Below, in pieces: positions 62,312 through 64,000 of a DNA stretch of 64,000 nt (positions are counted from its first letter, which is position 1; the number at the start of each line of letters is the position of its first letter). The stretch comes from Pseudonocardia sp. CNS-139. Lineage in GTDB: Bacteria > Actinomycetota > Actinomycetes > Mycobacteriales > Pseudonocardiaceae. The notes below the pieces were generated by a model, which saw only the letters and a list, made by a program, of their open reading frames with translations, was not told the DNA's origin and searched no databases. Position numbers and translations under genes: made by a program. The DNA is taken from the NCBI GenBank assembly GCA_001942415.1, contig MKJX01000195.1:87334-151333 (forward strand), given 5' to 3'.

Positions 62312-64000
62312 CGATCGCTCCCGAGGAGAAGAAGGAGGCGCGGCCCGTGCCCGAGGGCCACGTCCGCCTCACGATCGACGGGATCGAGGTCGACGCCCCG
62401 AAGGGCGAGATCCTGATCCGCACCTGCGAGCGGCTCGGGATCATCGTCCCGCGCTTCTGCGACCACCCGCTGCTCGACCCGGCCGGGGCCTGCCGGCAGT
62501 GCCTCGTCGAGGTCGAGATGGGCGGGCGGCCGATGCCGAAGCCGCAGGCCAGCTGCACGATGACGGTCGCGGACGGCATGGTCGTCAAGACCCAGCACTC
62601 CTCGCCGGTGGCGCAGAAGGCCCAGGAGGGGGTGATGGAGCTGCTGCTCATCAACCACCCGCTGGACTGCCCGATCTGCGACAAGGGCGGCGAGTGCCCC
62701 CTGCAGAACCAGGCGATGAGCACCGGCCGCACCGACTCGCGGTTCGTCGAGACCAAGCGGACGTTCGAGAAGCCGCTGCCGATCTCCAGCCAGGTGCTGC
62801 TGGACCGCGAGCGCTGCGTGCTCTGCCAGCGCTGCACCCGGTTCTCCGAGGAGATCGCCGGCGACCCGTTCATCGACCTGTTGGAACGCGGCGCCAACCA
62901 GCAGATCGGCGTGGCCGAGGACAAGCCGTTCCAGAGCTACTTCTCCGGCAACACGATCCAGATCTGCCCGGTCGGGGCGCTCACCGCGCGGCGTACCGGT
63001 TCCGGTCGCGGCCGTTCGACCTGGTCTCCACGCCGGGCGTCGACGAGCACAGCTCGTCGGGCGCCGCGCTGCGCATCGACACCCGCCGCGGTGCCGTGAT
63101 GCGCCGCCTCGCGGGCAACGACCCCGAGGTCAACGAGGAGTGGATCGACGACAAGAGCCGCTTCGCGTTCCGCTACCTCACCTCGAAGGGCCGGATCACC
63201 CGGCCGATGGTGCGCGACGACAACGGCCAGCTGGCCGAGACGTCGTGGACCGAGGCGCTGCGGGTGGCGGCCGAGGGCCTGGTCGCGGCCCGGGCCGGCG
63301 GCATCGGCGTGCTGGCCGGCGGCCGGCTGACCGTCGAGGACGCCTACGCGTACGGCAAGTTCGCGCGGGTCGCGGCCGGCACCAACGACGTCGACTTCCG
63401 GGCCCGCCCGCACTCGGACGAGGAGCTGGAGTTCCTCGCCGCGCGGGTGGTCGGGCAGGGCCCCGGGACCCTCAGCTACACCAGCCTGGAGGCCGCGCCC
63501 GCGGTGCTCTGCGTCGCGCTGGAGCCGGAGGAGGAGGCCCCGGTCGTCTTCCTGCGGCTGCGCAAGGCGGCCCGCAAGCACGGCCAGCAGGTCTTCCACC
63601 TCGGCCAGTGGACCACCCCGGGCGTCGCGAAGACCTCGCGCGAGACCGGCGCGGCGTCCCCGGCGGCGAAGGACAACCTGATCCCCGCGGTGCCCGGCGC
63701 CGAGGCGGCTGTGCTCGCGGACCTGCCGGCGCACGTCACCGCGGCGCTCTCCACGGGCGGCGTGATCCTGGTGGGCGAGCGCGCCGCGGAGGTGCCGGGC
63801 CTGTACTCGGCGGTCGCGGCGCTGGCCGAGCGCACCGGCGCGACGATCGGCTGGGTGCCGCGGCGCGCGGGCGAGCGCGGCGCGCTGGAGGCCGGCGCGG
63901 CGCCGACGCTGCTGCCCGGCGGTCGCGCGGTCGCGGACTCCGCGGCGCGGGCCGAGATCGAGACGGGGCGTGGAGACCAGGTCGAACGGCCGCGACCGGA
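62308..64000 (+). CDS. nuoG: NADH-quinone oxidoreductase subunit G, 5' part (at least one frame break)
   Basis: Partial; runs off the window. ATG overlaps nuoF. N-terminal ferredoxin-like [2Fe-2S] domain: [34 protein letters not shown]. Then the His/Cys cluster [20 protein letters not shown] and the 4Fe-4S set [17 protein letters not shown]. After a missing base near 62990 the molybdopterin-type region begins ([20 protein letters not shown]). The frame near 63975 also looks disturbed, but too little follows to judge. Confidence 0.93.

Overview
The window is a high-GC actinobacterial chromosome segment with frequent GTG starts, ATGA/GTGA overlaps, BldC, DUF397 and MenJ/MgtA-type genes. It most resembles Pseudonocardia or another Pseudonocardiaceae member; that assignment is inference from gene content and order. 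The backbone is syntenic with Mycobacterium tuberculosis Rv0510-Rv0562: hemC-hemD-hemB, hemL, phosphoglycerate-mutase-like, TlpA, CcdA, ResB, CcsB, MinD-like ATPase, menA, menE, menB, menD, a DUF3592 protein, mgtA, menG, menJ. After that comes nuoABCDEFG. So the backbone covers haem synthesis, System II cytochrome c maturation, menaquinone synthesis and complex I, which together build one respiratory chain. menC and a MenH-type thioesterase were not seen.

Layout: 1-6328 haem genes plus two proline/glutamine-rich membrane proteins. 6325-10321 cytochrome c maturation (tlpA-ccdA-resB-ccsB). 10438-19778 MinD-like ATPase, bldC, menA, menE, menB and small or hypothetical genes. 19867-26551 oxidoreductases and hydrolases (FAD/Fe-S oxidase, patatin, two aldo-keto reductases, SGNH hydrolase). 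26552-33107 a structured leader followed by a polysaccharide locus: 52-aa membrane peptide, hyaluronan/NodC-type synthase, O-acyltransferase, UDP-sugar dehydrogenase, GH26-like lipoprotein. 33221-37697 a GT1 glycosyltransferase, an ABC-F protein and an FAD monooxygenase. 37740-45623 a carbohydrate uptake and breakdown unit (glucosylglycerate-hydrolase-like GH63, ABC importer without its ATPase, ROK regulator, debranching-type enzyme). 45910-57000 menD, menF, mgtA-like, menG, menJ, plus an XRE/DUF397 regulatory cassette, a DMT transporter and an inositol-phosphatase-family gene. 57099-64000 nuoA to nuoG (nuoG runs off the end).

The most striking feature of the raw sequence is that about 60 reading-frame breaks are scattered through otherwise well-conserved genes, including essential ones (nuoB-G, menD/E/F/G, hemD). 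About 55 are repaired by adding one base; only about four need the opposite shift. The protein families continue without loss across each break. I treat these as single-base deletions in the sequence (most likely read or assembly error) and annotate whole genes across them. Each affected entry says where the breaks lie.

Other points of interest: a dispersed palindrome present twice, once in frame inside an oxidase gene and once as a hairpin exactly between convergent stop codons; a large inverted repeat at 51986-52078; a folded leader before the polysaccharide locus; a tandem duplication at the nuoC/nuoD junction; and a duplicated DUF397 gene. No rRNA, tRNA, CRISPR array, insertion sequence or prophage was recognised.
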